NCBI GenBank assembly: GCA_036267255.1 | Contig: DATAWK010000043.1 | Coordinates: 518,023-582,022 of the forward strand | DNA from: DATAWK01 sp036267255 | GTDB taxonomy: Bacteria > Acidobacteriota > Terriglobia > Terriglobales > Acidobacteriaceae | Length of the DNA: 64,000 bases | Direction: 5' to 3' | Shown here: in pieces, positions 18,905-28,339 of the stretch | Layout: each line of letters opens with the position of its first letter | Position numbering within the stretch: the first letter of the stretch is position 1 | Translations under genes and position numbers: made by a program | Notes under the pieces: model-generated | Seen by the model: the letters and a program-made list of their open reading frames with translations, nothing else | Told to the model about the DNA's origin: nothing | Database searches by the model: none

Positions 18905-20725
18905 CTAGCTTTGCACTGCTGCAGCATTTCGTCTGGGCCTGCGATTGGCTTGCAGGATTTTTTTGCGAATGCGAAGGCTCTTCGGCGTAACCTCTACCAT
19001 CTCATCATCGGCAATAAACTCGATGGACTGTTCCAGGTTCAATGGCCGGAACGGCACCAGGCGAATGGCTTCATCCGCGGAAGAAGCACGCATATTTGTC
19101 AGCTTCTTTTCCCGGACCGCATTCACATCCAGATCATTGTCACGGGAATGCTCGCCCACAACCATGCCTTCATACACTTCCACGCCAGGGCCGACAAAGA
19201 GCACGCCGCGTTCCTGCAGTCCGTCGAGTGAATATGTCGTAGTTGTTCCGGCACGATCGGCAATCAAGGCACCGGTCGGGCGCTGCGGAATCTCGCCCTG
19301 ATGTTCCATGTATCCATCGAAGAGGGTGTTCATCACGATGGTGCCGCGTGTTTCCGTCAGCATCTCACTGCGCAGACCAATCAATCCACGGCTGGGGATG
19401 CGGAACACCAGGCGGACGCGACCATAACCGTGATTGTGCATGCGCACCATCTCAGCCTTGCGCGGCCCTAACCGCTCCATTACCACACCGACAAAATTTT
19501 CCGGAATATCGATGGTGAGCTGCTCCACCGGTTCCATCAACTTGCCATCCACCTTGCGCGTGACAATCTCCGGACGGCCAACCATCAGCTCAAAGCTTTC
19601 GCGGCGCATCATCTCAATCAAAATGGCGAGTTGCAATTCGCCGCGGCCCAGAACCTTAAAGCTGTCCGGGCTGCCTGTATCTTCCACGCGAATGGAAACG
19701 TTGGTGAGCAACTCCTTATCCAGCCGCTCCCGTATATTGCGCGACGTAACATATTGGCCTTCGCGCCCCGCAAACGGCGAGTTATTGACGGAAAACTGAA
19801 TGGCAATCGTCGGCTCATCAATCGTGATGGTCGGCAGCGGCGCGGGATTCTCAATGCTGGTAATCGTCTCGCCGATGGTGATGCCGCTGACTCCGGCAAC
19901 GGCGACAATATCGCCCGTTTCGGTTTCTTCGATATCCGTGCGCTTCAGCCCGTTAAAAGTAAACAGCTTGGTGACCCTGGTTTTCTCCAGCGAGCCATCG
20001 CGCTTGGAGATGGCAACTTCCTCGCCCGTGCGCAGCGTTCCGTTAAAGACGCGCGCAATGGCAAGGCGGCCCAGATAATCGGAATAGTCCAGATTCGTAA
20101 CCAGAATCTGCAGCGGCCCGTTTGGATCGCCCGTGGCTGGCGGAATGGTCTCGATAATTTTGCGATAGAGCGGTTGCAGATCGGTGCCAGGCGTCTTCAG
20201 GTCCATGGTCGCCGTACCCAGCTTCGCGTTGGTGTAGATCACCGGAAAATCCAGCTGGTCTTCACTGGCGTCGAGATCGATGAACAGGTCGTAGATTTCG
20301 TTCAGCACTTCCTGCGGGCGCGCATCCGGACGATCAATCTTGTTCATCACCAGGATTGGCAACAACTTGGCTTCCAATGCCTTGGACAAAACGTAGCGCG
20401 TCTGTGGCAGCGGTCCTTCGCTGGCATCCACCAGCAGCATTACTCCGTCCACCATCTTCAAGGCGCGCTCCACCTCGCCGCCGAAATCGGCGTGGCCCGG
20501 CGTATCGACGATGTTGATCTTGGAATCTTCGAAAAAAATGGCGGTATTTTTGGCCAGAATCGTAATACCGCGCTCGCGCTCCAGATCATTGGAGTCCATC
20601 ACGCGGTCCACCACCGTTTCATTGGAGCGGAAGGTGCCGCTCTGGCGCAGCATGGCATCGACCAGGGTGGTCTTTCCGTGGTCGACGTGGGCGATAATGG
20701 CGATATTGCGAATAACACGAGACAC
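18905..20725 (-). CDS. typA: Ribosome-associated translational GTPase TypA/BipA
   Basis: 606 residues from GTG 20725, chosen because AGGAAA precedes it by about ten bases and because it gives the usual N-terminus SRVIRNIAIIAHVDHGKTTL; the frame is open to 20818. G motifs: AHVDHGKTT (G1), RGITI (G2), DTPGHADF (G3), MNKID (G4). EF-Tu-like domain II, EF-G-like domains and the TypA-specific C-terminal domain follow, giving the normal family length. TypA binds 70S ribosomes and 50S precursors and supports growth at low temperature and under stress. Confidence 0.96.
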   Translation of the reverse strand: MSRVIRNIAIIAHVDHGKTTLVDAMLRQSGTFRSNETVVDRVMDSNDLERERGITILAKNTAIFFEDSKINIVDTPGHADFGGEVERALKMVDGVMLLVDASEGPLPQTRYVLSKALEAKLLPILVMNKIDRPDARPQEVLNEIYDLFIDLDASEDQLDFPVIYTNAKLGTATMDLKTPGTDLQPLYRKIIETIPPATGDPNGPLQILVTNLDYSDYLGRLAIARVFNGTLRTGEEVAISKRDGSLEKTRVTKLFTFNGLKRTDIEETETGDIVAVAGVSGITIGETITSIENPAPLPTITIDEPTIAIQFSVNNSPFAGREGQYVTSRNIRERLDKELLTNVSIRVEDTGSPDSFKVLGRGELQLAILIEMMRRESFELMVGRPEIVTRKVDGKLMEPVEQLTIDIPENFVGVVMERLGPRKAEMVRMHNHGYGRVRLVFRIPSRGLIGLRSEMLTETRGTIVMNTLFDGYMEHQGEIPQRPTGALIADRAGTTTTYSLDGLQERGVLFVGPGVEVYEGMVVGEHSRDNDLDVNAVREKKLTNMRASSADEAIRLVPFRPLNLEQSIEFIADDEMVEVTPKSLRIRKKILQANRRPRRNAAAVQS

Positions 20726-20973
20726 GATGCGTTCGTTTCCTGACTTGAGAATTCTGAATTGTGATTGTGGAGATAGATTCACGCTGCCGTAGAGTTTGGC
20801 AGGAAAATTCCAGCACACGCTTAAGTTTACCGCATAATAGGCCGCGGTACCGAGGATAGATCGTTTGGTAGCGGGTCCGTTTCCGGTTTGCGCCTTATAC
20901 GGGAGCCATCTGGATCGCTTCCGAGAAGCTGACTGGTGGGTACCGATCCGTATCGGTGAGCGGTTTGGCGATT

Positions 20974-21285
20974 ATGCGTAAGACCGCCCATCCGGCTACA
21001 ATTTTCCCCGTGACCAGAGAACGTTGGGCTCAGATAGGAATCACGATTCAATTCCTTATCGTTGTCAGGACACTAGGTGAGATCTTCCGGCTTAAGCACA
21101 TCCATGGCGCGGAGTTCTCGGTCGCAGTGGCTATGCCGTATGTCGGTGGCGCTTTCATCGCTGTTTGCTCTTGCTGGGCAGCCGTGACCCTGTACTTCTT
21201 CCGACGCTACACTCTGTCCGCCTGGATCGCGTCAGCGACCGTAGTCATTCTCCTGGTGTACAAAATTGCCGTGATCGGCTGGTAA
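20974..21285 (+). CDS. Small membrane protein, unknown
   Basis: 103 residues from ATG 20974, or 109 from an in-frame GTG at 20956. Three hydrophobic segments (about residues 17-32, 45-70 and 78-100) separated by short basic loops indicate an integral membrane protein. The inverted repeat ACCGAT-ccgt-ATCGGT at 20942-20957 lies 16 bases upstream of the ATG and overlaps the GTG, which favours the ATG start and could be an operator or leader hairpin. No family recognised; the gene stands alone. Confidence 0.55.
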   Translation: MRKTAHPATIFPVTRERWAQIGITIQFLIVVRTLGEIFRLKHIHGAEFSVAVAMPYVGGAFIAVCSCWAAVTLYFFRRYTLSAWIASATVVILLVYKIAVIGW

Positions 21286-21686
21286 TGGTGGCTCACTTTG
21301 ACGATTGAGCCGAAAGCCGGGCAGATCGCCCAGCTCAGGGCGTGGTTCCGAAAAAGCATCCTCTCCAAACTGGAAGCTAACTACAGGGCTGATCGCACTG
21401 CGCCGTACACGATCGAGACGTGAACTGCCCACTTTGCGACCTGCTATGCCGGTTGGTTAGCGGCATTAAGCCACAGAACGTTCGCCCTAAAACAAGAGTG
21501 GGTCGCCGGTTTGTCATAACAATGCTTCGAACCGCAGCGATCCTCAGCTTCCTTCCGAATGAGAGTGCGTTTGCCGGAATTGATTCTGCGCGAAGCACGC
21601 CCGCAACCAGCTCAGACCGGGCGTCGTCAGGTGAGCCCCCTTGCCCAACCTAGGCCGGACAAGGGGGTCGCGGTCTTCCACTCAAT
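21286..21686. other. Intergenic stretch, no supported gene
   Basis: About 400 bases between the small membrane protein and the reductase gene. Short open frames on both strands have no convincing start or composition. A hairpin CCCCCTTG/CAAGGGGG with a 16-base loop (21636-21667) sits just before the reductase stop and may act as a weak terminator, but has no T-run. Confidence 0.6.
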
Positions 21687-22526
21687 TTAGACAAGTCGCG
21701 CGGCCTGGGACTCTACCCATGTCTCGTAGGTGACCGGCAAAGCTCCTTTTGCCGTCTGCACGGTGTCTCGCACATAGGCCATTTTGCCCTTGCGAATGTC
21801 CTCATACGAGTGCGACACGGCCTTCGCCACAAAGGGAGGGAACCCGGCTTTCAAAAGGCCTTCCTCCGCTTGCGCGCTCGTAATGTCCACCACACGAATA
21901 GGCTTCCCCATAATGCGCGAGAGAATCGCGACCTGTTCCGGCAGAGTCAGCAGTTCTCCGCCGGTTACTTCGTAAATCTCCGCCGCGTCCCGATCAGTCA
22001 GCGCCTTCACCGCCACGGCCGCTATGTCCTGCGGAGCAACCGGCGCCGTCTTCCCCGCACCCATGCTGTTGAAGACCGAGCCGTTCTGCCGAATAGTGTC
22101 GAGCCATTGAAATGTATTCGTCATGAAGTTTCCAGCGCGCACGAAACTGCAGTGGAGACCGGACGCACGAAGGACGTCTTCCTTGTCCTTGTGCACCTGC
22201 CCGATCGGCGAGTCAGAATCCGCAGCGAACAAGGTCGAAAGAAACACCACGCGTGGACCCCCCGCTGCTTTCATCGCCTCGATTGCATGGCGAAATGCGT
22301 TACCGTCGAGAACGCCATTCATCAGGAAGACGGCTTCCACCCCGTCAAGGGTTTTGGCGAAGGTATCGGATTGCATGAGATCGCCGACCGCCACCTCGAC
22401 GCGGTCCTTCAGATGGGCGACCTTTGCAGCGTCCCTGGTGAACACGCGCACCGGCTTCCTGGCGGCTAATAACTGTGCTACCACTTCACTCCCTACATTT
22501 CCCGTGGCTCCAATGATCAGGTACAT
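21687..22526 (-). CDS. NmrA-like NAD(P)-binding reductase (atypical SDR)
   Basis: 279 residues from ATG 22526; the longer upstream frame is antisense to the LysR gene. GATGNVG at residues 6-12 is the dinucleotide-binding loop of atypical short-chain reductases, and the NmrA/QOR2-like order (VRVFTRD, VFLMNG, VRAGNFM, YEVTGGELLT) runs to the end. QOR2-type members reduce quinones; NmrA types sense NAD(P). It is divergent from a LysR gene with about 105 bases between starts, the classic arrangement for a regulator and its target. Confidence 0.85.
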   Translation of the reverse strand: MYLIIGATGNVGSEVVAQLLAARKPVRVFTRDAAKVAHLKDRVEVAVGDLMQSDTFAKTLDGVEAVFLMNGVLDGNAFRHAIEAMKAAGGPRVVFLSTLFAADSDSPIGQVHKDKEDVLRASGLHCSFVRAGNFMTNTFQWLDTIRQNGSVFNSMGAGKTAPVAPQDIAAVAVKALTDRDAAEIYEVTGGELLTLPEQVAILSRIMGKPIRVVDITSAQAEEGLLKAGFPPFVAKAVSHSYEDIRKGKMAYVRDTVQTAKGALPVTYETWVESQAARLV

Positions 22527-22631
22527 ATCGTTCCTCCTTTTTTCGTACTGCACATGTCTTTCGATTGCGTGGGGACGGAAATTGGTGCAACAATCGATGC
22601 TGCTGCAATACACTGTTCCAGACAGACAACA

Positions 22632-23561
22632 ATGATCAACCTTAACGAACTTCGATTTTTTGTTCTGGTGGCTCAGACCCGGAGTTTTACCCAGACCGCC
22701 GAACGCCTCAGTGTGCCGAAATCGTCCGTCAGCCGCGCCATCGGACGCCTCGAAACGCGCCTGGGAGTGCAACTGATCGAACGCACAACACGCAGTGTCC
22801 GGCTCACGGAGATTGGCAGGCTTTATCTGACCCATTGCCAGAGAGTGATGGACGAAGCCGAACAAGCAGACCTCGCCGTTGGCGCTATGTTTGCTCGGCC
22901 AAGAGGGAAGCTGCGCATCGGCGCCCCTGTAGCGTTTGCCCGATTTGTGCTCGGTCCGCTCATGAATGAATTCCTGGAGATGTATCCGGAGTTGCGAGTG
23001 CACATCGAGCTATTGAGCGGAAACGGCCGCAGCCATGACGAGGGCCTCGATATGCTCGTACGTGCCGGTCCGCTCGAAGACTCCGGATGGCTGGTCAAGC
23101 CGCTCATGCGTGTGCGCCTCGGTATCTATGCGAGCCCCGCGTTCCTGAAGAGGCACAAGCGGCCGGAGTCACCCGCCGAACTGCGGCAGTTTCCCTGCAT
23201 TGTCACAAGCTGCGGCCCGCTCGGTGAGGCGGAAGACTTCGCCCTGTGGCGGCTGCATCGCAACAACGAAGTGCGTCAGATCGGGGTCGACGCGCGCGTT
23301 TCCGTGCCGGACCCGTCCGTGCATCGCCAGTTAGCTTTAGCTGGCGCGGGCGTAGCAATGCTTGGACAAGCTGAGGTAGGGACGGATCTCAAGCAACGCA
23401 GATTAGTGCGGCTCTTACCGGATTGGGAGCCGGAATCCATTGAACTGCACGCGTTGTATCCTTCGCGGCTGAGTGCCTCGCCAAAGGTACGAGCTTTGCT
23501 GGAATTTCTGCGAGAGCGCTGCGACGATGCCTACCAGCTGGAAGGCCGAATTCCGGACTAG
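22632..23561 (+). CDS. LysR-family transcriptional regulator
   Basis: 309 residues from ATG 22632 (MINLNELRFF). N-terminal winged HTH (residues about 5-65, with SFTQTAERLSVPKSSVSRAI) and a periplasmic-binding-like effector domain from about 90 to the end. It most resembles the CrgA/YhjC-type subgroup that controls a divergent oxidoreductase. The neighbouring NmrA-like reductase is the likely target. The effector is unknown; quinones or electrophiles would fit the partner. Confidence 0.92.
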   Translation: MINLNELRFFVLVAQTRSFTQTAERLSVPKSSVSRAIGRLETRLGVQLIERTTRSVRLTEIGRLYLTHCQRVMDEAEQADLAVGAMFARPRGKLRIGAPVAFARFVLGPLMNEFLEMYPELRVHIELLSGNGRSHDEGLDMLVRAGPLEDSGWLVKPLMRVRLGIYASPAFLKRHKRPESPAELRQFPCIVTSCGPLGEAEDFALWRLHRNNEVRQIGVDARVSVPDPSVHRQLALAGAGVAMLGQAEVGTDLKQRRLVRLLPDWEPESIELHALYPSRLSASPKVRALLEFLRERCDDAYQLEGRIPD

Positions 23562-23906
23562 AACGGAAGGAATGGCTTCCGGACCACGCACCGTTCGCAA
23601 CTTAGTTGGTCAATTGGCGCCAACAGCCCAAAGCACTCATTAAAATCCGGAACTACGGGCGACAAGCAGGATTAATTCCAACAAACGCGCTTGTGTCGAT
23701 TGGCTTGAGCGTCAACTTCTAGTTGGTCGGCTACTCGGAAGCTGACCCACTACCCTGCACCACGATCCATGGACAAACTTGCTGCGAACCCCGCAGCATC
23801 TGCCGGAACATTCCTAACAGCTCCGCGCTAACTAATTTATTAGTTGTACGTCTGAGAGATTACAGGGGCGATAGACCATCTTCTCTCCCTGGATGACAGA
23901 ACTCCG
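23562..23906. other. Intergenic stretch containing the blaI operator
   Basis: 345 bases. It holds the BlaI-type palindrome described separately and a perfect 10-bp palindrome TTGGCGCCAA at 23614-23623. No open frame of credible composition is seen. Confidence 0.6.
23830..23845. promoter_or_regulatory. BlaI-type operator 1
   Basis: AACTAAT-TT-ATTAGTT, two perfect 7-bp arms around a 2-bp centre, 61 bases before the blaI-like start. The same 16-mer (in reverse complement) occurs at 25670-25685 at the head of the HtrA gene. BlaI/MecI repressors bind such AT-rich dyads as dimers; binding here is inferred. Confidence 0.7.
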
Positions 23907-24305
23907 ATGCCTCCAAAGAGATCCAACACGCTGACAGAAGCTGAGTTACGGCTCATGAAGATTCTCTGGGTGCGCGGAGAATCGGCGGTATCCGATCTGG
24001 TGGCCGCGATGGACGAGAAAACCCAGCTCGCCTATACCTCCGTCCTTACCACCGTCCGGATTCTGGAGAAAAAGGGCTATGTGCGCCATCGGCAGGAGGG
24101 CAAGGCCTTTTTATATAGTCCCTGCATTGCGGAAGATGAAGCTGGTAAGTCTGAGGTCCGTCATGTTTTGCAGCGGTTCTTTGGCAATTCCCGGGAACGG
24201 CTTTTGCTTTCTCTGCTGGGTGATGGCGAGATGACTCCGGAAGAATTGAAGCTACTCAAGGAAGCCATTGCCAACTCCCCGGAAGATACGCTGGAGGGCT
24301 TCTAA
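23907..24305 (+). CDS. BlaI/MecI-family repressor
   Basis: 132 residues. N-terminal winged helix (LTEAELRLMKILWVRGESAVSDLV, then TSVLTTVRILEKKGYVRH) followed by a short dimerisation tail with the Glu/Leu pattern of the family. BlaI-type repressors are inactivated when a partner M56 protease signals. That partner lies directly downstream: its start at 24309 is three bases after this stop, so translation is probably coupled. A matching palindrome lies upstream and a second one at the HtrA gene, so it probably represses itself, the protease and HtrA. Confidence 0.92.
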   Translation: MPPKRSNTLTEAELRLMKILWVRGESAVSDLVAAMDEKTQLAYTSVLTTVRILEKKGYVRHRQEGKAFLYSPCIAEDEAGKSEVRHVLQRFFGNSRERLLLSLLGDGEMTPEELKLLKEAIANSPEDTLEGF

Positions 24306-24308
24306 CGC

Positions 24309-25628
24309 ATGCAGCCCGTCCTACACATGATCGCGTTGCTGTCTGCTCTGGCTGCAAGTTCTCTGATCTCCGCCATTTGGCAGGGAATGATCCTGGCCGC
24401 ATGTGTGGCTTTATGTCTCCACCTGCTGCCGCAGACGACCGCCGCCATGCGCTCATTTGTTTGGACAGCAGTGCTTCTGCTGGTCGTGGCGCTCCACTTT
24501 GCGGCGAATGCCATGCAGCGTTCGCCCGGATTTGCATCGTCGCACGGACTGGCCGTACATCTGAACTTTCACTGGAGCGTCGCGGTCTTCGCTGTCTGGA
24601 TTCTGTTTTCCATCGTTCGCGGATCGCAACTGGTTGTGAGTGCGGTTCGGCTGTATCAGATGGAAAGAAATGCAACACCCATTGATGGCGGGCCGGCCTG
24701 CGCGGCGATCCTGCACAGCGCCCATCGGTCCGCGATCCTCTGTACTTCGACCGAAGTGGACGGCCCAAGCGTGATTGGGTTTGTTTCTCCCCGCATTCTC
24801 ATTCCGGCTGCTCTTCTTGAAAAACTTTCGCCATCGGAGCTGCAGCAGGTTGTTCTTCATGAGATGGAGCATCTGCGCCGTGGCGACGATTGGATCAATC
24901 TACTGCAGAAGATCAGCCTCGTATTGTTCCCTCTGAATCCCGTGCTGCAGTGGATCGAGCGCCGTCTTTGCATCGAGCGCGAGCTGGCCTGCGACGATGG
25001 TGTTTTGCGATGCACCAGGGCTCCCAAAGCCTATGCAACCTGTCTGGCCAATTTGGCCGAGCATTCTATGCTGCATCGCAGAGCGTCGCTCGCGCTCCGC
25101 GCTTGGGAGCGGCATTCCGAATTGGCGAGCCGCGTACGCCGTATTCTGCAGCGGCCCGCTCTGGAGATTGGGCAGTCCCAGGCGAAGATGATGATCGGTG
25201 CGTTGGTGCTGGTGCTGGTGGGTGGCGCTACGGCCTTGTCGCATTGCCCTCAGCTCGTCACGTTTTCTCCTTCTTTGGTTTCACCAGGCATAACGACGGC
25301 GCCACGGCTTCTGGCTCCATCCCACTTTCAGGACGCAGTATTTCATCCGGGCAATGCTCACCCCTTGGCAATTAGCGCTACGATGCCGGAAAAGCAGCCG
25401 GCCAAAGAAATACCCGTCAGAAAAATTCGCCACCGCAAATCTCTCATCCGGCATCAGGAGGATCGCCGTGCTGTCCTATCCTCCTGGGTGCTTGTAACCT
25501 ACTGGAACGCAAACCCGCCTGCCTCGTCTGTGAAGTTCGCGGTTATCGAAACATCTCAACCTTTCTTTGATCCATCTCTCGATCTATCCGGGCGCGGAAA
25601 TGACGCCTGGGTCGTCGTCCAACTCTAA
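24309..25628 (+). CDS. M56 (BlaR1/MecR1-type) membrane metalloprotease
   Basis: 439 residues. Membrane helices at about 15-40, 47-68, 88-110 and about 298-315 surround a cytoplasmic zinc-protease domain with HEMEH at 184-188 and the third-ligand motif ELACDD (E225). SAIWQG near residue 21 is typical of M56. Unlike BlaR1/MecR1 it has no penicillin-binding sensor domain; the extracytoplasmic tail after residue 315 is only about 125 residues with no recognised domain. It should sense some envelope signal and cleave or inactivate the BlaI-like repressor encoded just upstream. Confidence 0.9.
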   Translation: MQPVLHMIALLSALAASSLISAIWQGMILAACVALCLHLLPQTTAAMRSFVWTAVLLLVVALHFAANAMQRSPGFASSHGLAVHLNFHWSVAVFAVWILFSIVRGSQLVVSAVRLYQMERNATPIDGGPACAAILHSAHRSAILCTSTEVDGPSVIGFVSPRILIPAALLEKLSPSELQQVVLHEMEHLRRGDDWINLLQKISLVLFPLNPVLQWIERRLCIERELACDDGVLRCTRAPKAYATCLANLAEHSMLHRRASLALRAWERHSELASRVRRILQRPALEIGQSQAKMMIGALVLVLVGGATALSHCPQLVTFSPSLVSPGITTAPRLLAPSHFQDAVFHPGNAHPLAISATMPEKQPAKEIPVRKIRHRKSLIRHQEDRRAVLSSWVLVTYWNANPPASSVKFAVIETSQPFFDPSLDLSGRGNDAWVVVQL

Positions 25629-25658
25629 CCAATTCAGCATTTACGGAGAAATTATCCT

Positions 25659-27209
25659 ATGCCAGATGTAACTAATAAATTAGTTGAAACAATGAAAAAG
25701 AGTGCTGTTCCTGCCGGACTGATCGCTGCCGTTGTGCTGGGAGCTGCCCTCTTTTTCACTCATAGCGGTGTCCATGCTGCCGCCGCTGTCCCAGCCGCTC
25801 CGCCGCTCAATGATCAGAGTGTAGCGGCATTGACCTCGCTCGATCAGGCCATGGAATCGGTTGCAGCCCACGTCACGCCTGCAGTCGTCAATATCGCAGT
25901 CACCTCGAAGGGTTCTTCTGAGCAAGCCGTCTCGGAGGACGGCCAGCAATCTCTCCCACCGGGCTGGCAGCAATTTTTTGGACAGTTCGGTCCCCAGCAG
26001 CCGGAACAGCAGAGTCCGCAGCCTTTCCAACATGGTGTCGGCAGCGGAGTCATTATTTCTCCGGACGGATACATCGTTACGAACAATCACGTCGTCGACG
26101 GCGCCGTTCAGATCCAGGTCACGTTGCACGACCGGCGCATCCTGAATGCGAAGCTGGTTGGCGTTGACAAGCTGACCGACCTTGCCGTGCTGAAGGTGAA
26201 CGCGACCAATCTGCCTTATATCCAATGGGGTGATTCTTCAAAGCTGCAGCCCGGCGAAACGGTCCTCGCCTTCGGCAGCCCCTTCGGGTATTTCCGGTTC
26301 TCGGTCACCCGCGGTATTGTGAGCGCAACGAACCGGCCCAATCCTTATTCGAATGATCCACGCAAGCCCGGTGACTTCATCCAGACCGATGCAGCGATCA
26401 ATCCCGGCAACTCCGGTGGCCCGCTGGTCAACGCATACGGGCAACTGGTTGGAATCGACACCTTCATCGTCTCCGACAGCGGATCGTTCTCTGGCGCTGG
26501 ATTTGCGATTCCCTCGCAGATTGTCCGCTCCGTGGCAGAGCAGTTGATCAAGTCCGGCTCGGTGCAGCACGGCTACCTTGGCATGGGTATGAATGATGTG
26601 ACACCCGATAACGCCCACTTCTTTAACCTGCACCAGGCTTCCGGTGCCATTGTTGCGCAGGTGGTGCCGAACTCGCCGGCAAGCCGTGCAGGTCTGCAGC
26701 GTGGCGATGTCATCAACGATCTCAATGGACAAAAAGTCCTCGATGCCAGCGCGTTGCAGGTTGCGGTGAGCGAGGAAACACCCGGAACCAAAATCACTCT
26801 CGGTATCCTGCGCAATGGCAATCCGCAAACGCTGGATCTGACCGTAGGAAAATACGACGCGAACTCCCAGGTGGCCAGCGACAGCGACAATGCTGCCCCG
26901 CAAAGCGCAAAACTTGGCGTTGGCGTGGTCGATCTTACGCCGGATGTGCGCCAGCAGCTCCAAATACCCGACCAGCTTACGGGCGTTGCGGTTGAGAGTG
27001 TGCGTCCCGGAAGCCCTGCGGAGAATGCGGGTCTTGCACCCGGAGATGTAATCCTGGAAGTCGATCGCCAGGCCGCTACCTCTGCTGACAAATTCGTCAG
27101 TGAGGTGCACGCAAATCCCGCAGGACAGGACATGCTGCTCCTTGTATGGTCGAAGGGCGGCACAAGCTATCGCACAGTCCATCCTGAAATGGCCAATCAG
27201 AACAGCTAG
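25659..27209 (+). CDS. HtrA/DegP-type periplasmic serine protease with two PDZ domains
   Basis: 516 residues. An N-terminal signal anchor (about 17-40) is followed by a trypsin-like domain with H144 (TNNHVVDG), D174 (LTDLAVL) and S252 (NPGNSGGPL), then PDZ domains at about 285-385 and 425-505. The family degrades or refolds misfolded envelope proteins. GGAG ten bases before ATG 25659 supports that start, which places the BlaI-type palindrome inside codons 4-9; an ATG at 25692 lacks a good binding site but would place the palindrome in the leader. It follows the M56 gene by 30 bases, so it belongs to the BlaI unit and links envelope sensing to quality control. Confidence 0.94.
   Translation: MPDVTNKLVETMKKSAVPAGLIAAVVLGAALFFTHSGVHAAAAVPAAPPLNDQSVAALTSLDQAMESVAAHVTPAVVNIAVTSKGSSEQAVSEDGQQSLPPGWQQFFGQFGPQQPEQQSPQPFQHGVGSGVIISPDGYIVTNNHVVDGAVQIQVTLHDRRILNAKLVGVDKLTDLAVLKVNATNLPYIQWGDSSKLQPGETVLAFGSPFGYFRFSVTRGIVSATNRPNPYSNDPRKPGDFIQTDAAINPGNSGGPLVNAYGQLVGIDTFIVSDSGSFSGAGFAIPSQIVRSVAEQLIKSGSVQHGYLGMGMNDVTPDNAHFFNLHQASGAIVAQVVPNSPASRAGLQRGDVINDLNGQKVLDASALQVAVSEETPGTKITLGILRNGNPQTLDLTVGKYDANSQVASDSDNAAPQSAKLGVGVVDLTPDVRQQLQIPDQLTGVAVESVRPGSPAENAGLAPGDVILEVDRQAATSADKFVSEVHANPAGQDMLLLVWSKGGTSYRTVHPEMANQNS
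25670..25685. promoter_or_regulatory. BlaI-type operator 2, inside the HtrA start region
   Basis: AACTAAT-AA-ATTAGTT, the exact reverse complement of operator 1. It begins 12 bases after the ATG of the HtrA gene. A repressor bound here could block its own promoter or act as a roadblock to read-through from blaI-M56. Confidence 0.65.
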
Positions 27210-27242
27210 AGTGTTTCCACGATTGTGGTGCATTGGTAACAC

Positions 27243-27285
27243 GCACGGCACAGGCATTCCTCAAAAGAATGCCTGTGCCTCGTGC
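27243..27285 (+). terminator. Strong hairpin after the HtrA gene
   Basis: GGCACAGGCATTC / GAATGCCTGTGCC, 13 perfect pairs with a 7-base loop, extended by GCAC/GTGC outside. No T-run follows, so it may stop transcription with Rho or protect the 3' end. Confidence 0.65.
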
Positions 27286-27454
27286 AATCATCCGTAATGG
27301 GAATATCCTCTGCTTTCTTTATTTTCCTTCAACCCGCAGCTCCCTGAATCCATCTTTCCGGAAAATCCATCGTTGAATCTCAAAGGATCGAGAAACGCCC
27401 GTTCTGCGCATAGGGGAAAGCACGCATGGATGCGGTCTGCTAAAGTTCTTTGCT

Positions 27455-28297
27455 ATGGAAATCTGCTTCGTTCATCTCGCAACCAAACGCTCCGGCGTTA
27501 TCGCGCTGCTCGTGCTGACGTTGTGTTTCGCGCCGCACCGGTTGCATGCGCAAACCCCTGCCACATCGACACCTGCCGTGCCAGAATGGGCGCAGCCCGG
27601 TACGGCCACGCACGACCAGGTACCGCCTCCGGAGAATTTTCACAGGCCGAGCAGAAATTTCGATACACCGATCGGCATATTCCAAGGGCAATCGGACATC
27701 GGCGCCGCGCTGGTGCCGGGCAGCGCCAGCTATAACGCCGGCACGAAGCAGTACACCATCCACTCCGCCGGCTACAACATCTGGTACTCGCGCGATGAGT
27801 TCCGTTTTCTCTGGAAGAAAATGTCCGGCGATTTTTCTCTCGCAGCCGACGTCACGTTCCCAGACCCGAAGGGTTTCAGCGACCGCAAGGCCGTCCTGGT
27901 CATTCGCCAGAGTCTCGATGACGATTCCAAGGAAGCCATGGCCGGCGAGCACGGTACAGGCATGATCCATCTGGCGTGGCGTCCGTATAAAGGAGCGGTG
28001 GACTTCAAGGATTACGAGTATCGCCTCGGCGCCATCGGATTGCCCGGTGCCGCCGATCCTACCGATCTCATTCCCATCATGGCCAAACGCATCGGAATCG
28101 AAAAGCGCGGCGACGCTGTTACGCTCTTCGTCAGTTTGGAGGGAGAACCCCTGCACCAGTTTGGCCCTCCGATTCACCTGCACTTCGATGGACCTTTTTA
28201 CGTGGGCATCGGTTTCTGCTCGCATTTGCCAGTCACGCTGGATACTGCCGTGCTCTCCAACGTCGTTCTTGAGAACGCAGCGGGCAAGGTCCACTAG
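27455..28297 (+). CDS. Secreted concanavalin-like (DUF1349-type) protein
   Basis: 280 residues with a signal peptide (hydrophobic core about 14-25, end near RLHAQ). The mature part is beta-rich with FSLAADVTFPD, AVLVIRQSLDDDSKEAM and FYVGIGFCSHL, phrases typical of acidobacterial DUF1349/laminin-G-like domains that are often fused to or found beside sugar-binding and TolB-like proteins. No catalytic residues evident. It opens the rhamnose cluster; a role in binding rhamnose-containing polysaccharide at the surface is plausible but unproven. Confidence 0.7.
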   Translation: MEICFVHLATKRSGVIALLVLTLCFAPHRLHAQTPATSTPAVPEWAQPGTATHDQVPPPENFHRPSRNFDTPIGIFQGQSDIGAALVPGSASYNAGTKQYTIHSAGYNIWYSRDEFRFLWKKMSGDFSLAADVTFPDPKGFSDRKAVLVIRQSLDDDSKEAMAGEHGTGMIHLAWRPYKGAVDFKDYEYRLGAIGLPGAADPTDLIPIMAKRIGIEKRGDAVTLFVSLEGEPLHQFGPPIHLHFDGPFYVGIGFCSHLPVTLDTAVLSNVVLENAAGKVH

Positions 28298-28339
28298 AGC
28301 GAAACGGCGCTTGCGTGGATGGGTATCTTTACTCGGGGA

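Noticed and set aside
21636..21667. Hairpin CCCCCTTG/CAAGGGGG as a terminator
   Set aside because: No T-run on either strand and a long loop; mentioned only within the intergenic entry.
22527..23003. Upstream extension of the NmrA-like reductase frame
   Set aside because: Antisense to the LysR gene; the dinucleotide loop begins right after ATG 22526.
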